Below are positions 7,894 through 14,559 of a stretch of DNA of 64,000 nucleotides, piece by piece. The DNA lies in assembly GCF_014287475.1 (NCBI RefSeq), contig NZ_JACOPF010000002.1, positions 124,001 through 188,000 of the forward strand, written 5' to 3'. Source of the stretch: Mediterraneibacter hominis (lineage in GTDB: Bacteria; Bacillota; Clostridia; Lachnospirales; Lachnospiraceae). The position numbers were made by a program, and so were the translations under genes. The notes under the pieces were generated by a model. That model had not been told where the DNA came from. It saw only the letters and a list, made by a program, of their open reading frames with translations, and did no database searches. Each line of letters opens with the position of its first letter. The stretch's first letter is position 1.

Positions 7894-8103
7894 TTACAGA
7901 CTTTCGGTTTTAACATATATTAAAATATCTTCTACTTTACAATCTAAAATAGAACAAAGCATATCTATAGTATGTGTTGAAATATTTTGATTCGCTCTCA
8001 TTCTGGATAACTGTCCGGCAGAGACGTTATAATTTTTAATTAGTTGATATTGTGTAATATTTTTGGCTTTCAAGGTATGCCAGAAAGGGCTATAAGATAT
8101 CAT
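7894..8103 (-). CDS. Small XRE/Cro-type regulator, copy 2
   Basis: 69 residues from the ATG at 8103, which follows AAGGAGT. A longer frame runs to 8238 but its extra N-terminus does not match copy 1. Like copy 1 (7246-7476) it is a single helix-turn-helix (TQYQLIKNYNVSAGQLSRMRANQNISTHTIDMLCSILDC) and is clearly its paralogue. No divergent partner gene remains beside it. A duplicated regulator-operator unit suggests either tandem duplication or acquisition of two related modules. Confidence 0.72.
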   Translation of the reverse strand: MISYSPFWHTLKAKNITQYQLIKNYNVSAGQLSRMRANQNISTHTIDMLCSILDCKVEDILIYVKTESL

Positions 8104-8150
8104 GTCAGCACTCCTTATAGATACATAATATCTTGTAGATGGAAAGAAGC

Positions 8151-8167
8151 ATATTAGCCATAAATGG
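8151..8167. repeat. Duplicated regulator upstream site
   Basis: ATATTAGCCATAAATGG occurs here and at 7523-7539, each ~47 bp upstream of a paralogous XRE start codon. It is probably a shared operator or promoter element. Confidence 0.55.
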
Positions 8168-8276
8168 GTATCTTGAAAGCTGTGCAACATACTGGATTGT
8201 AAGGTTAAGGATATTATGACATACTGTCCAAATGACAATATATTTTAAGTAATGGGAAATTTAAAAAGAACAGTGT

Positions 8277-8305
8277 TTGACAAGATAAGTTTGTTTTGCT
8301 AAAAT
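8277..8305 (+). promoter_or_regulatory. Promoter for antisense RNA
   Basis: TTGACA (8277-8282), 17-bp spacer, TAAAAT (8300-8305). No protein-coding gene follows on this strand. Transcription would begin near 8312 and run into the 3' end of the toxin gene on the other strand. Confidence 0.65.
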
Positions 8306-8311
8306 AAGAAT

Positions 8312-8343
8312 AGAAAAAGGCACTACCGATAAGCGGTTAGTCC
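8312..8343 (-). terminator. Terminator of the toxin mRNA
   Basis: On the minus strand ACT-A-ACCG/CGGT-AGT forms a stem with one bulge, followed by GCCTTTTTC. It also contains the 3' half of the long-range inverted repeat that pairs with the mRNA 5' end. Confidence 0.55.
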
Positions 8344-8403
8344 CAAATTTTTTTGTTACAAAAAGTAACTGCAATCCTTTGGGCGAGGGGCGGTTACTTT
8401 TTT
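8312..8403 (+). ncRNA. Putative type I antitoxin RNA
   Basis: An RNA of about 90 nt is predicted from the promoter at 8277-8305 to the hairpin AAGTAAC (8364-8370)/GTTACTT followed by TTTTT near 8403. It would be antisense to the 3' untranslated region, the stop codon and the last few codons of the 30-residue toxin gene (8394-8486). This matches the layout of txpA/RatA in Bacillus subtilis, where the antitoxin pairs with the toxin mRNA 3' end. The RNA ends are inferred. Confidence 0.5.
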
Positions 8404-8486
8404 GTATGATTTATATATGCGACTAATATTGTTACAATGATACTAAGTATCATTAATACAATAGAGAGCATTTCAAAATCACTCAT
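8394..8486 (-). CDS. 30-residue holin-like type I toxin
   Basis: The reading is MSDFEMLSIVLMILSIVTIL followed by VAYINHTKK and a stop. A single hydrophobic helix between a short acidic start and a basic tail is the pattern of TxpA/BsrG and the 'putative holin-like toxin' family, which insert in the cytoplasmic membrane. A strong GGAGGG lies 7 bp before the ATG. The gene has its own promoter (8602-8630), a structured ~110-nt leader and a terminator. A facing promoter makes an overlapping antisense RNA. Stabilisation of the mobile element is the likely role, by analogy. Confidence 0.68.
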   Translation of the reverse strand: MSDFEMLSIVLMILSIIVTILVAYINHTKK

Positions 8487-8562
8487 AAGTTTGCCCTCCT
8501 TTCCGCAGATTTCTCTTTGCAGAGATTTCTATGTAATCAGAGGGTTCAGTCCCTCTGTTGAA

Positions 8563-8596
8563 GGACTAACCGCCTACCGTTTTTCTGATAGTGCCT
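8563..8596 (-). other. Toxin mRNA 5' end complementary to its 3' end
   Basis: GGACTAACCGC (8563-8573) and TAGTGCCT (8589-8596) are exact complements of GCGGTTAGTCC (8333-8343) and AGGCACTA (8318-8325). The first nucleotides of the toxin mRNA can therefore pair with its 3' terminal region. Such fold-back keeps type I toxin mRNAs untranslated until processed in known systems. Confidence 0.55.
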
Positions 8597-8601
8597 AATT
8601 T

Positions 8602-8630
8602 ATTCTAGCAAAAATAACATTTTCTGACAA
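8602..8630 (-). promoter_or_regulatory. Toxin promoter
   Basis: On the minus strand TTGTCA (8625-8630), 17 bp, TAGAAT (8602-8607). The predicted start near 8596 coincides with the outer edge of the inverted repeat shared with the mRNA 3' end. Confidence 0.65.
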
Positions 8631-8676
8631 GGAAAAATGCAGGTTTTGAAAACTATATAAAAGAAAATGAAAAAGT

Positions 8677-8693
8677 TGTACAAATCTTGTACA
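8677..8693. repeat. Paired TGTACA sites near attR
   Basis: TGTACA at 8677-8682 and 8688-8693, 11 bp apart, mirrors the pair at 2788-2803 inside the other end of the element. Confidence 0.45.
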
Positions 8694-8750
8694 GTAATAG
8701 CAGAAGTGGCGCAACCCTCCTTCCTATATGGCTTTTTTGGTAGGTGCAGT

Positions 8751-8792
8751 GGTTCAAATCCGGTCTGCGCCTCTTGTCAGATACCCTGAAAT
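8751..8792 (+). repeat. attR: 42-bp direct repeat
   Basis: Exact copy of 2701-2742. It contains only the 3' third of tRNA-Cys, showing which side the intact tRNA was rebuilt on. Confidence 0.9.
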
Positions 8793-8826
8793 ACTTGAAT
8801 TTCAAGTGTTTTAGGGTATTTTTCTT
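8781..8826 (+). terminator. Original tRNA-Cys terminator
   Basis: ATACCCT (8781-8787) pairs with AGGGTAT (8813-8819), with further pairing inside (ACTTGAA/TTCAAGT), followed by TTTTTCTT. It was probably the terminator of tRNA-Cys before insertion. Confidence 0.7.
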
Positions 8827-9143
8827 ACATTACGGGTGGATAATAATCCTTTGAGAGATACGCGCATATAATTGTAATAGAGTGCCAGAAACGCCATTTT
8901 ATGATTTGAACCTAATAATAGAAAAAGAATATGTAAAGGACTGGAGTGAAGCGAAGTTTATGGCAAAAAATGATATTGTACTGTCGCTTTCTTGAATAAA
9001 GCCGCAGCAGAGACGTTCCATGAAATCCATCGGTAGGGCGAAATTAGGATTATAGTCTATACTTATCTGGTAAATGATTTGGTTACTTCAATGAAAGCTT
9101 GAATTCAAGGGAATTAAATAAAGAAAGAGCTTAGTGGGAAGTT
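8827..9143. other. Non-coding stretch with decayed coding sequence
   Basis: No intact gene. A short frame near 8910-8995 (IIEKEYVKDWSEAKFMAKND then a few residues and a stop) and the PHP remnant that follows suggest old coding sequence broken by many changes. No repeats or RNA genes recognised. Confidence 0.35.
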
Positions 9144-9329
9144 ATGCGACGCTATCAAGGGCGTATTCCTGCTATATCTGGAGGCTCTGATTATCACGGA
9201 GATAGGAAAAAAGGTGTAAAAAATCCAAGAGAAATAGGAGAATATGGACTGACAGAAAGTGAATTCTGTCAGAATCCGGTTTTATGTTCACTTTTATCAG
9301 AAATAAAAATGGAGGTATGTAAGCGGTGA
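9144..9329 (+). pseudogene. Remnant of a PHP-domain phosphoesterase
   Basis: The 61-residue reading contains SGGSDYHGDRKKG followed by EIGEYGLTESEF, matching the last conserved block of PHP-family metal-dependent phosphoesterases (G-S-D-x-H-G ... K ... LG). The rest of the PHP domain is absent upstream, where stops occur in the same frame at 9132. There is no ribosome site. It is best read as the tail end of a degraded gene. It abuts the nitroreductase gene. Confidence 0.6.
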
Positions 9330-9817
9330 AAGAAATTTTTCATAGAATCAGCGTAAGAAAGTACCAAAAACAGGTAGTAGAGCCAGAGAAAATTGAACAG
9401 CTATTAAGGGCAGCAATGGCGGCGCCGTCTGCGAAAAACCAGCAACCATGGGAATTTTATGTAGTGACGGATAAGGAGAAAATGGTGCAATTATCGAAGG
9501 TAAGCCCGTATGCAGGATGTGCGGCAGAAGCCCCAGCAGTGATAGTATCTGTTTACCGGAGAGATACAAAACTTCCGGATTATGCACAGATTGATATGAG
9601 TATTGCCCAGGAAAATATGTGGCTGGAGGCAGATGCCTTGGGTTTAGGGGGCGTATGGCTTGGAGTTGCGCCTCGCAAGGAACGGATGAAAAAGGTGGAA
9701 GAAATACTAGAGATACCTGAAAGTTTAAGTGCGTTTTCAATGTTTGTGTTTGGATATCCTGCGGAAGAACGTCCGCAGCAGGATAGATTTGACAGAAGCA
9801 GGATTCATTATGTCTGA
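9326..9817 (+). CDS. Nitroreductase-family flavoprotein
   Basis: 163 residues from a GTG that lies 9 bp after GGAGGT (9311-9316). N-terminal SVRKYQKQVVEPEKIEQLLRAA and MAAPSAKNQQPWEFYVV are the FMN-binding signatures of the family, and LGLGGVWLGVAP is the second conserved block. Members use NAD(P)H to reduce nitro groups, quinones or flavins as cytoplasmic dimers; this short form is common in Clostridia. It stands 53 bp ahead of an esterase gene on the same strand. Substrate is not predictable. Confidence 0.85.
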   Translation: MKEIFHRISVRKYQKQVVEPEKIEQLLRAAMAAPSAKNQQPWEFYVVTDKEKMVQLSKVSPYAGCAAEAPAVIVSVYRRDTKLPDYAQIDMSIAQENMWLEADALGLGGVWLGVAPRKERMKKVEEILEIPESLSAFSMFVFGYPAEERPQQDRFDRSRIHYV

Positions 9818-9870
9818 TGGATCCTGCTTATTTTATATCCTATAAATGTATAGGAACGTAAGGAGAAAAA

Positions 9871-10803
9871 ATGAATAAATTAACAAAAAGAATACTGCAA
9901 ATTTTATCTTATGAAAGTACAGAATGGAGCGTAGAAACTGCAAGAAAAATTACGGAGTTAAAAAAATTAGATCCCATTCGGGTGCTCGCCAAAAAGTTGG
10001 ATCGAGAAATCTATAATGGAGATTATAAAATTCCAGTAAGGCTCTACTTTGCTTCTAAGGACATGGAAAAAAGTGGAGAAGAGTATGAGGGAAAAGTACT
10101 CTTGTTTTTACATGGAGGAGGCTGGGTGAATGAAAGTATAGAAACTTATGAACGGATCTGTATGCAGATGGCATATTCTACGCAACAGTTAGTGATTTCC
10201 GTGGGATACAGGCGGGCACCAGAGTTTCGGTTTCCAATTCCGCTGCAAGACTGCTATACTGCGGCAGAAGCATTATTTTGCGGAAAACTTTTGAAAAATA
10301 TAAAGCCAGAAGATATTACTGTAATTGGAGACAGCGCTGGAGGAAATCTAACAGCGGCGCTTACATTAATGGCAAAAGAGAAAGGAGATTTTATGCCCGA
10401 ACGTCAGATACTCATTTATCCGGCAGTTTGGAATGACTATACAGATACTTCTCCATTTCTATCTGTAAAAGAAAATGGAAAAGAATATCTTTTGACAGCG
10501 GAAAAGATGGAAACTTATTTGAATTTATATCAAAAGGAATCAAAAGATCGGAAAAATCCGTATTTTGCGCCGTTACTTGCAAAAGACGTAAGAGGACTAC
10601 CAAAAACATTGATTCTGACAGCGGAATTTGATCCTCTGCGGGACGAAGGAGAGCGATACGGACAAGAACTAAAAGAAGCAGGAAATCAGGTGGAGATAAA
10701 ACGCATACCAGATGCCATCCATGGGTATTTTGCATTGGGAATTAAAAATATATATGTAAAGGAAAGCCTGCATTTGATTTGCACTTTTTTAAAGGAGGAA
10801 TAA
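9871..10803 (+). CDS. Alpha/beta hydrolase, HSL-like esterase
   Basis: 310 residues with no signal peptide. The oxyanion motif HGGGW (81-85), nucleophile S155 in GDSAGG, acid D254 in AEFDPLRDEG and H284 in DAIHGYF make a complete catalytic triad of the hormone-sensitive-lipase/BD-FAE family. These are cytoplasmic carboxylesterases acting on short acyl esters. The start follows AAGGAG. It is 3 bp from the acyltransferase-like gene downstream, so ester formation and cleavage may be linked in one operon. Confidence 0.85.
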   Translation: MNKLTKRILQILSYESTEWSVETARKITELKKLDPIRVLAKKLDREIYNGDYKIPVRLYFASKDMEKSGEEYEGKVLLFLHGGGWVNESIETYERICMQMAYSTQQLVISVGYRRAPEFRFPIPLQDCYTAAEALFCGKLLKNIKPEDITVIGDSAGGNLTAALTLMAKEKGDFMPERQILIYPAVWNDYTDTSPFLSVKENGKEYLLTAEKMETYLNLYQKESKDRKNPYFAPLLAKDVRGLPKTLILTAEFDPLRDEGERYGQELKEAGNQVEIKRIPDAIHGYFALGIKNIYVKESLHLICTFLKEE

Positions 10804-10806
10804 AAA

Positions 10807-12063
10807 ATGAAGGAGAGAAGGAGAAAATTGGATAATGCTGCACTGGCATTTCCGGCGGCTACAGATAAAAATGACAGCCGTGTATTTCAGATTTCTTGCG
10901 TGCTGACCGAGGAAATAGAAGAGGATGCGTTAAGAAAAGCGGCAGATGCGGCAGTACGTCACTATCCTATGTTTCAGTGCGTGCTGAAAAGAGGAAACTT
11001 CTGGTTTTATTTTGAAAAAACAGAGATGCCTCCGGTTATACGCAAGATGGATGATACCCCGTGCCAGGCGCTTTATATAAAAGAGGAAGAAACACTGCTG
11101 TATCAGATTATATATGGTAAATGTGAGATTCATCTTGAAATTTTCCATGCTTTGACAGATGGGACAGGTGCTATTGCCTTTCTCTGTGCGATAGTGCGGG
11201 AATATTTAGAAATTGTGCATTATCTATCAGAGGAGAGATACATATATCCTTCTGTAGAGCAACAGGAGGAGGACAGCTTTTCAAAATATTATTCTTCTGA
11301 AAAACAGGAAAAACAGACAAAAAAGAGTGAACATGCTGTTCAAATTACAGGGGATAAAATGCGGGGTGGGAAAATGAGAGTTCACGAATATATGGTGTCA
11401 TCTAAACAGCTTTTAAGCAAAGCGAGAGAGTATAGAGTTTCGATTACAGCATATTTGACGGCTGCCTTTTTACAGTCAATTTCGATGTCTTTGCATACAA
11501 AGCAGAAAAGAAGACCGGTTGTGTTGATGATACCTGTTAATTTAAGAAAATTTTATCCATCGGAATCAATGGCGAACTTTTTTGGATGGATGGAAATAGA
11601 GTATCGGTTCCGAGAAGGCGCTTCCTTTACGGATGTACTGCGCCATGTAAAACGCCGTTTTGCACAAGACTTACGGAAAGAGCAGGTTGCGGCCCGGATG
11701 AATCGATATGTAAAATTAGAAAAGAATATATTACTTCGGATCATTCCACTGAAAATAAAAGATATTTTTCTGAAATGGGGAACAAAGCTTGGCAGTAAAA
11801 ATGTAACAGGAGTATTCTCCAACATGGGAATAATAGAGATGCAGGAAAGCTATAAGCCATATATCAGAAGATTTGGGGCTATGGCAAGTACAGACAGGAT
11901 ACAAATGTGTTCCTGCTCTTATGAGGATGCGTTTTATTTTAGCATTACTTCTAAATATACAGAGGAGAAAATAGAGAATCTTTTTTTACAATTCTTGCAG
12001 AAGGAAAGACTGGAAGTCAAAGAAATCAGAAACAGTAGTGAGAGTAGTAAGAATGTACTATAA
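10807..12063 (+). CDS. Condensation-fold O-acyltransferase
   Basis: 418 residues. HALTDG (H114-x-x-x-D118-G119) is the HxxxDG active-site motif shared by CoA-dependent acyltransferases such as alcohol acetyltransferases, PapA and NRPS condensation domains. A C-terminal block (NVTGVFSNMGIIEM) resembles the DFGWG-side region of these enzymes, loosely. The family transfers an acyl group from CoA or a carrier protein to a hydroxyl or amine. It sits in an apparent operon behind the esterase. No carrier-protein or synthetase genes are nearby, so a small-molecule ester product is more likely than a peptide. Confidence 0.65.
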   Translation: MKERRRKLDNAALAFPAATDKNDSRVFQISCVLTEEIEEDALRKAADAAVRHYPMFQCVLKRGNFWFYFEKTEMPPVIRKMDDTPCQALYIKEEETLLYQIIYGKCEIHLEIFHALTDGTGAIAFLCAIVREYLEIVHYLSEERYIYPSVEQQEEDSFSKYYSSEKQEKQTKKSEHAVQITGDKMRGGKMRVHEYMVSSKQLLSKAREYRVSITAYLTAAFLQSISMSLHTKQKRRPVVLMIPVNLRKFYPSESMANFFGWMEIEYRFREGASFTDVLRHVKRRFAQDLRKEQVAARMNRYVKLEKNILLRIIPLKIKDIFLKWGTKLGSKNVTGVFSNMGIIEMQESYKPYIRRFGAMASTDRIQMCSCSYEDAFYFSITSKYTEEKIENLFLQFLQKERLEVKEIRNSSESSKNVL

Positions 12064-12118
12064 AAAATACATGAAAATTATTGAATATTATATAGTTTTA
12101 CCATATAATTATTTTTAA

Positions 12119-12147
12119 TTGATAATTTTTTAACTATAACGTATAAA
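12119..12147 (+). promoter_or_regulatory. Promoter of the hydrogenase operon
   Basis: TTGATA (12119-12124), 17-bp spacer, TATAAA (12142-12147), in an AT-rich gap. The hydC start codon lies 18 bp downstream of the -10, so the leader is very short. Confidence 0.55.
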
Positions 12148-12164
12148 ATTAAGGAGGGATTCCA

Positions 12165-12638
12165 ATGTTAGACCAGACATATTATGAAAAAACGGATGAG
12201 ATTATTGCAGAACATGGAGCCGAACAGGCATCTCTCATTCCTATTATTCAGGATATTCAGGCAGAATACCGCTATCTGCCGCCGGAACTTTTGGACTATG
12301 TAGCAGGAAAGCTTGGGATTAATGAAGCGAAAGCATACAGTGTAGCAACGTTTTACGAAAATTTTTCCTTTGAACCTAAAGGGAAATACATTATTAAAGT
12401 CTGTGACGGGACGGCATGTCATGTGCGTAAATCTATCCCTATATTAGAACGGCTCTATAGTGAACTGGGACTATCCAGCGAGAAAGTCACGACAGACGAT
12501 ATGATGTTTACCTTAGAGACTGTATCCTGCCTTGGAGCCTGCGGATTGGCGCCGGTATTGACGGTCAATGATAAGGTATATCCGGCTATGACTCCGGACG
12601 CAGCGGCAGAGTTGATTCATGAATTGAGAGGAGCTTGA
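12165..12638 (+). CDS. hydC: Electron-bifurcating hydrogenase, NuoE-like subunit
   Basis: 157 residues of the thioredoxin-like [2Fe-2S] ferredoxin family. The four cluster cysteines are present in CDGTACHVR (two) and CLGACGLAP (two). It begins with an ATG after AAGGAGG. In Thermotoga-type HydABC this small subunit relays electrons with HydB. Length matches the family. It is followed after 4 bp by hydB and then hydA, so the three should be made together. Confidence 0.92.
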   Translation: MLDQTYYEKTDEIIAEHGAEQASLIPIIQDIQAEYRYLPPELLDYVAGKLGINEAKAYSVATFYENFSFEPKGKYIIKVCDGTACHVRKSIPILERLYSELGLSSEKVTTDDMMFTLETVSCLGACGLAPVLTVNDKVYPAMTPDAAAELIHELRGA

Positions 12639-12642
12639 GCTT

Positions 12643-14547
12643 ATGGAAAGGATTGAAAACAGAGAGATGCTTGAACAGGTCTGTCAGACCTCAAAAGCGC
12701 AGATAGAAAACAGCAGATGCAGAATATTGATTTGCGCCGGTACAGGATGTCTGGCAGGTGGTTCTGGTAAAATTTTCGAGAGAATGTGCGAGCTGGTGAA
12801 GGACAATCCAGATGTAGAAGTGCATTTTGGAGCGGAGATAGCTCATGGAAAGGAAGATATACATAAAGATGGCGAAATCGGCGTGAAAAAAAGCGGTTGT
12901 CATGGCTTTTGTGAGATGGGGCCGCTGATGCGGATCGAACCTCACGGAATCCTCTACACAAAGGTACAGTTGGAGGACTGTGATGAAATTTTTCACAGAA
13001 CGATCGAAAAAGGAGAGCCTATCCGCCATCTTCTTTTTAAACAGGACGGAATCGAATATAAACGTCAGGAAGATATTCCGTTTTATAAGAAACAGACTAG
13101 AAATGTTTTAAAAAACTGCGGACATATCGATGCGGAGCACATTCAGGAATATATTTCTACAGGTGGTTATAAGGCATTGGAAAAGGCGTTGTTTGAAATG
13201 ACGCCGGAGGAAGTGATAAAAGAAATTTCCGATTCTAATCTCCGTGGACGTGGGGGCGGCGGCTTCCCAACTGGATATAAATGGTCTCAGGTGGCAAGAC
13301 AGAAGGAAAAGACACGTTATGTTGTCTGTAACGGGGACGAGGGAGACCCGGGAGCTTTCATGGACAGAAGTATCATGGAAGGCGATCCGCATAAGATGAT
13401 AGAGGGAATGATGATTGGAGCCTATGCGGTGGGAGCAAAAGAAGGATATATTTATGTGCGCGCGGAATATCCGCTTGCCATCAACCGTTTGAAACTTGCC
13501 ATCTCCCAGGCAGAGGAATGTGGTCTTTTAGGAGAGCATATCCTGGGAACGGATTTTAGCTTCCACTTACATATCAACCGCGGAGCAGGCGCATTTGTCT
13601 GTGGCGAAGGAAGTGCATTGACGGCCTCCATTGAAGGAAACAGAGGTATGCCGCGTGTAAAGCCGCCGCGTACAGTAGAGCAGGGCTTGTTTGGTAAGCC
13701 AACCGTTTTGAATAATGTGGAGACCTTTGCGAATGTGCCGATGATTATATTGGAGGGGGCTGACTGGTTTAAGAGCATTGGGCCGGAGAATAGCCCGGGT
13801 ACAAAGGCATTTGCCCTGACAGGAAGTGTAAAGCATACGGGACTGATTGAAGTGCCGATGGGAACGACACTGCGCGAAGTTATCTATGACATTGGCGGTG
13901 GAATCAAAGGGGACGGCGAATTCAAGGCGGTGCAGATAGGCGGCCCGTCCGGCGGCTGTCTGATTACTCCGCATTTAGATGTAAACCTGGACTTTGACTC
14001 TCTGAAAAAAATGGGTGCCATGATCGGGTCAGGAGGTCTTGTCGTTATGGATAACCATACCTGTATGGTAGAGGTGGCAAGATTCTTTATGAATTTTACC
14101 CAGAATGAAAGCTGTGGAAAATGCGTGCCATGTAGAGAAGGAACCAAGCGCATGTTGGAGATTCTGGAGAGAATCGTAGCAGGAAATGGCAAAGTAGAGG
14201 ATTTGGATCTTCTGGAAGAGCTCGCGACGACGATAACAGAGACAGCGCTGTGCGGGCTCGGAAAGAGTGCAGCGCTTCCCGTTATGAGTACGCTTAAGCT
14301 GTTCCGGGAGGAATATATGGAACACGTGGTAGACAAAAAGTGTGTATCTCATACTTGTACGGCGCTTCGCAGGTTTATTATCAGTCCGGAACGGTGCAAA
14401 GGATGCTCTAAGTGTGCAAGGAATTGTCCGGTAGGTGCTATCAGCGGCAGAATCAAGGAACCATATGTAATCGACAATGAAAAATGCATCAAGTGCGGCG
14501 CATGTGAGAGTGCATGTGCATTTGGCGCAATACATATTGAAGGATAG
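12643..14547 (+). CDS. hydB: Electron-bifurcating hydrogenase, NuoF-like flavin subunit
   Basis: 634 residues. Residues ~25-120 form a second thioredoxin-like [2Fe-2S] domain (CAGTGC ... CHGFCEMGP). The NuoF core follows with the glycine-rich NADH site (RGRGGGGFPTGYKW) and FMN site (GDEGDPGAFMDR), then the SLBB region and a [4Fe-4S] motif (ESCGKCVPCREG). The last ~60 residues carry a two-cluster ferredoxin domain (CKGCSKCARNCPVG, CIKCGACESACAFG). This is the NAD(H)- and flavin-binding subunit that bifurcates electrons between NAD and ferredoxin. It overlaps nothing and is 12 bp from hydA. Confidence 0.95.
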   Translation: MERIENREMLEQVCQTSKAQIENSRCRILICAGTGCLAGGSGKIFERMCELVKDNPDVEVHFGAEIAHGKEDIHKDGEIGVKKSGCHGFCEMGPLMRIEPHGILYTKVQLEDCDEIFHRTIEKGEPIRHLLFKQDGIEYKRQEDIPFYKKQTRNVLKNCGHIDAEHIQEYISTGGYKALEKALFEMTPEEVIKEISDSNLRGRGGGGFPTGYKWSQVARQKEKTRYVVCNGDEGDPGAFMDRSIMEGDPHKMIEGMMIGAYAVGAKEGYIYVRAEYPLAINRLKLAISQAEECGLLGEHILGTDFSFHLHINRGAGAFVCGEGSALTASIEGNRGMPRVKPPRTVEQGLFGKPTVLNNVETFANVPMIILEGADWFKSIGPENSPGTKAFALTGSVKHTGLIEVPMGTTLREVIYDIGGGIKGDGEFKAVQIGGPSGGCLITPHLDVNLDFDSLKKMGAMIGSGGLVVMDNHTCMVEVARFFMNFTQNESCGKCVPCREGTKRMLEILERIVAGNGKVEDLDLLEELATTITETALCGLGKSAALPVMSTLKLFREEYMEHVVDKKCVSHTCTALRRFIISPERCKGCSKCARNCPVGAISGRIKEPYVIDNEKCIKCGACESACAFGAIHIEG

Positions 14548-14559
14548 GAGGACACAGGC

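Larger units (their letters stand above)
2701..8792. mobile_element. Integrative mobilizable element in tRNA-Cys
   Basis: A 6.05-kb insertion bounded by the 42-bp repeats. It encodes a tyrosine integrase, a Rep_trans/MobT-like initiator or relaxase, a 110-residue accessory protein, three XRE regulators, a small unknown protein and a type I toxin-antitoxin-like locus. It has no type IV secretion genes or coupling protein, so it would depend on a helper for transfer. Its AT content, especially 5870-6000, is visibly higher than in the flanks. All core genes look intact, so it may still be able to excise. Confidence 0.85.

Noticed and set aside
8104..8238. Extended N-terminus of XRE copy 2
   Set aside because: The paralogue starts at the equivalent of 8103, where an AAGGAGT ribosome site is present.
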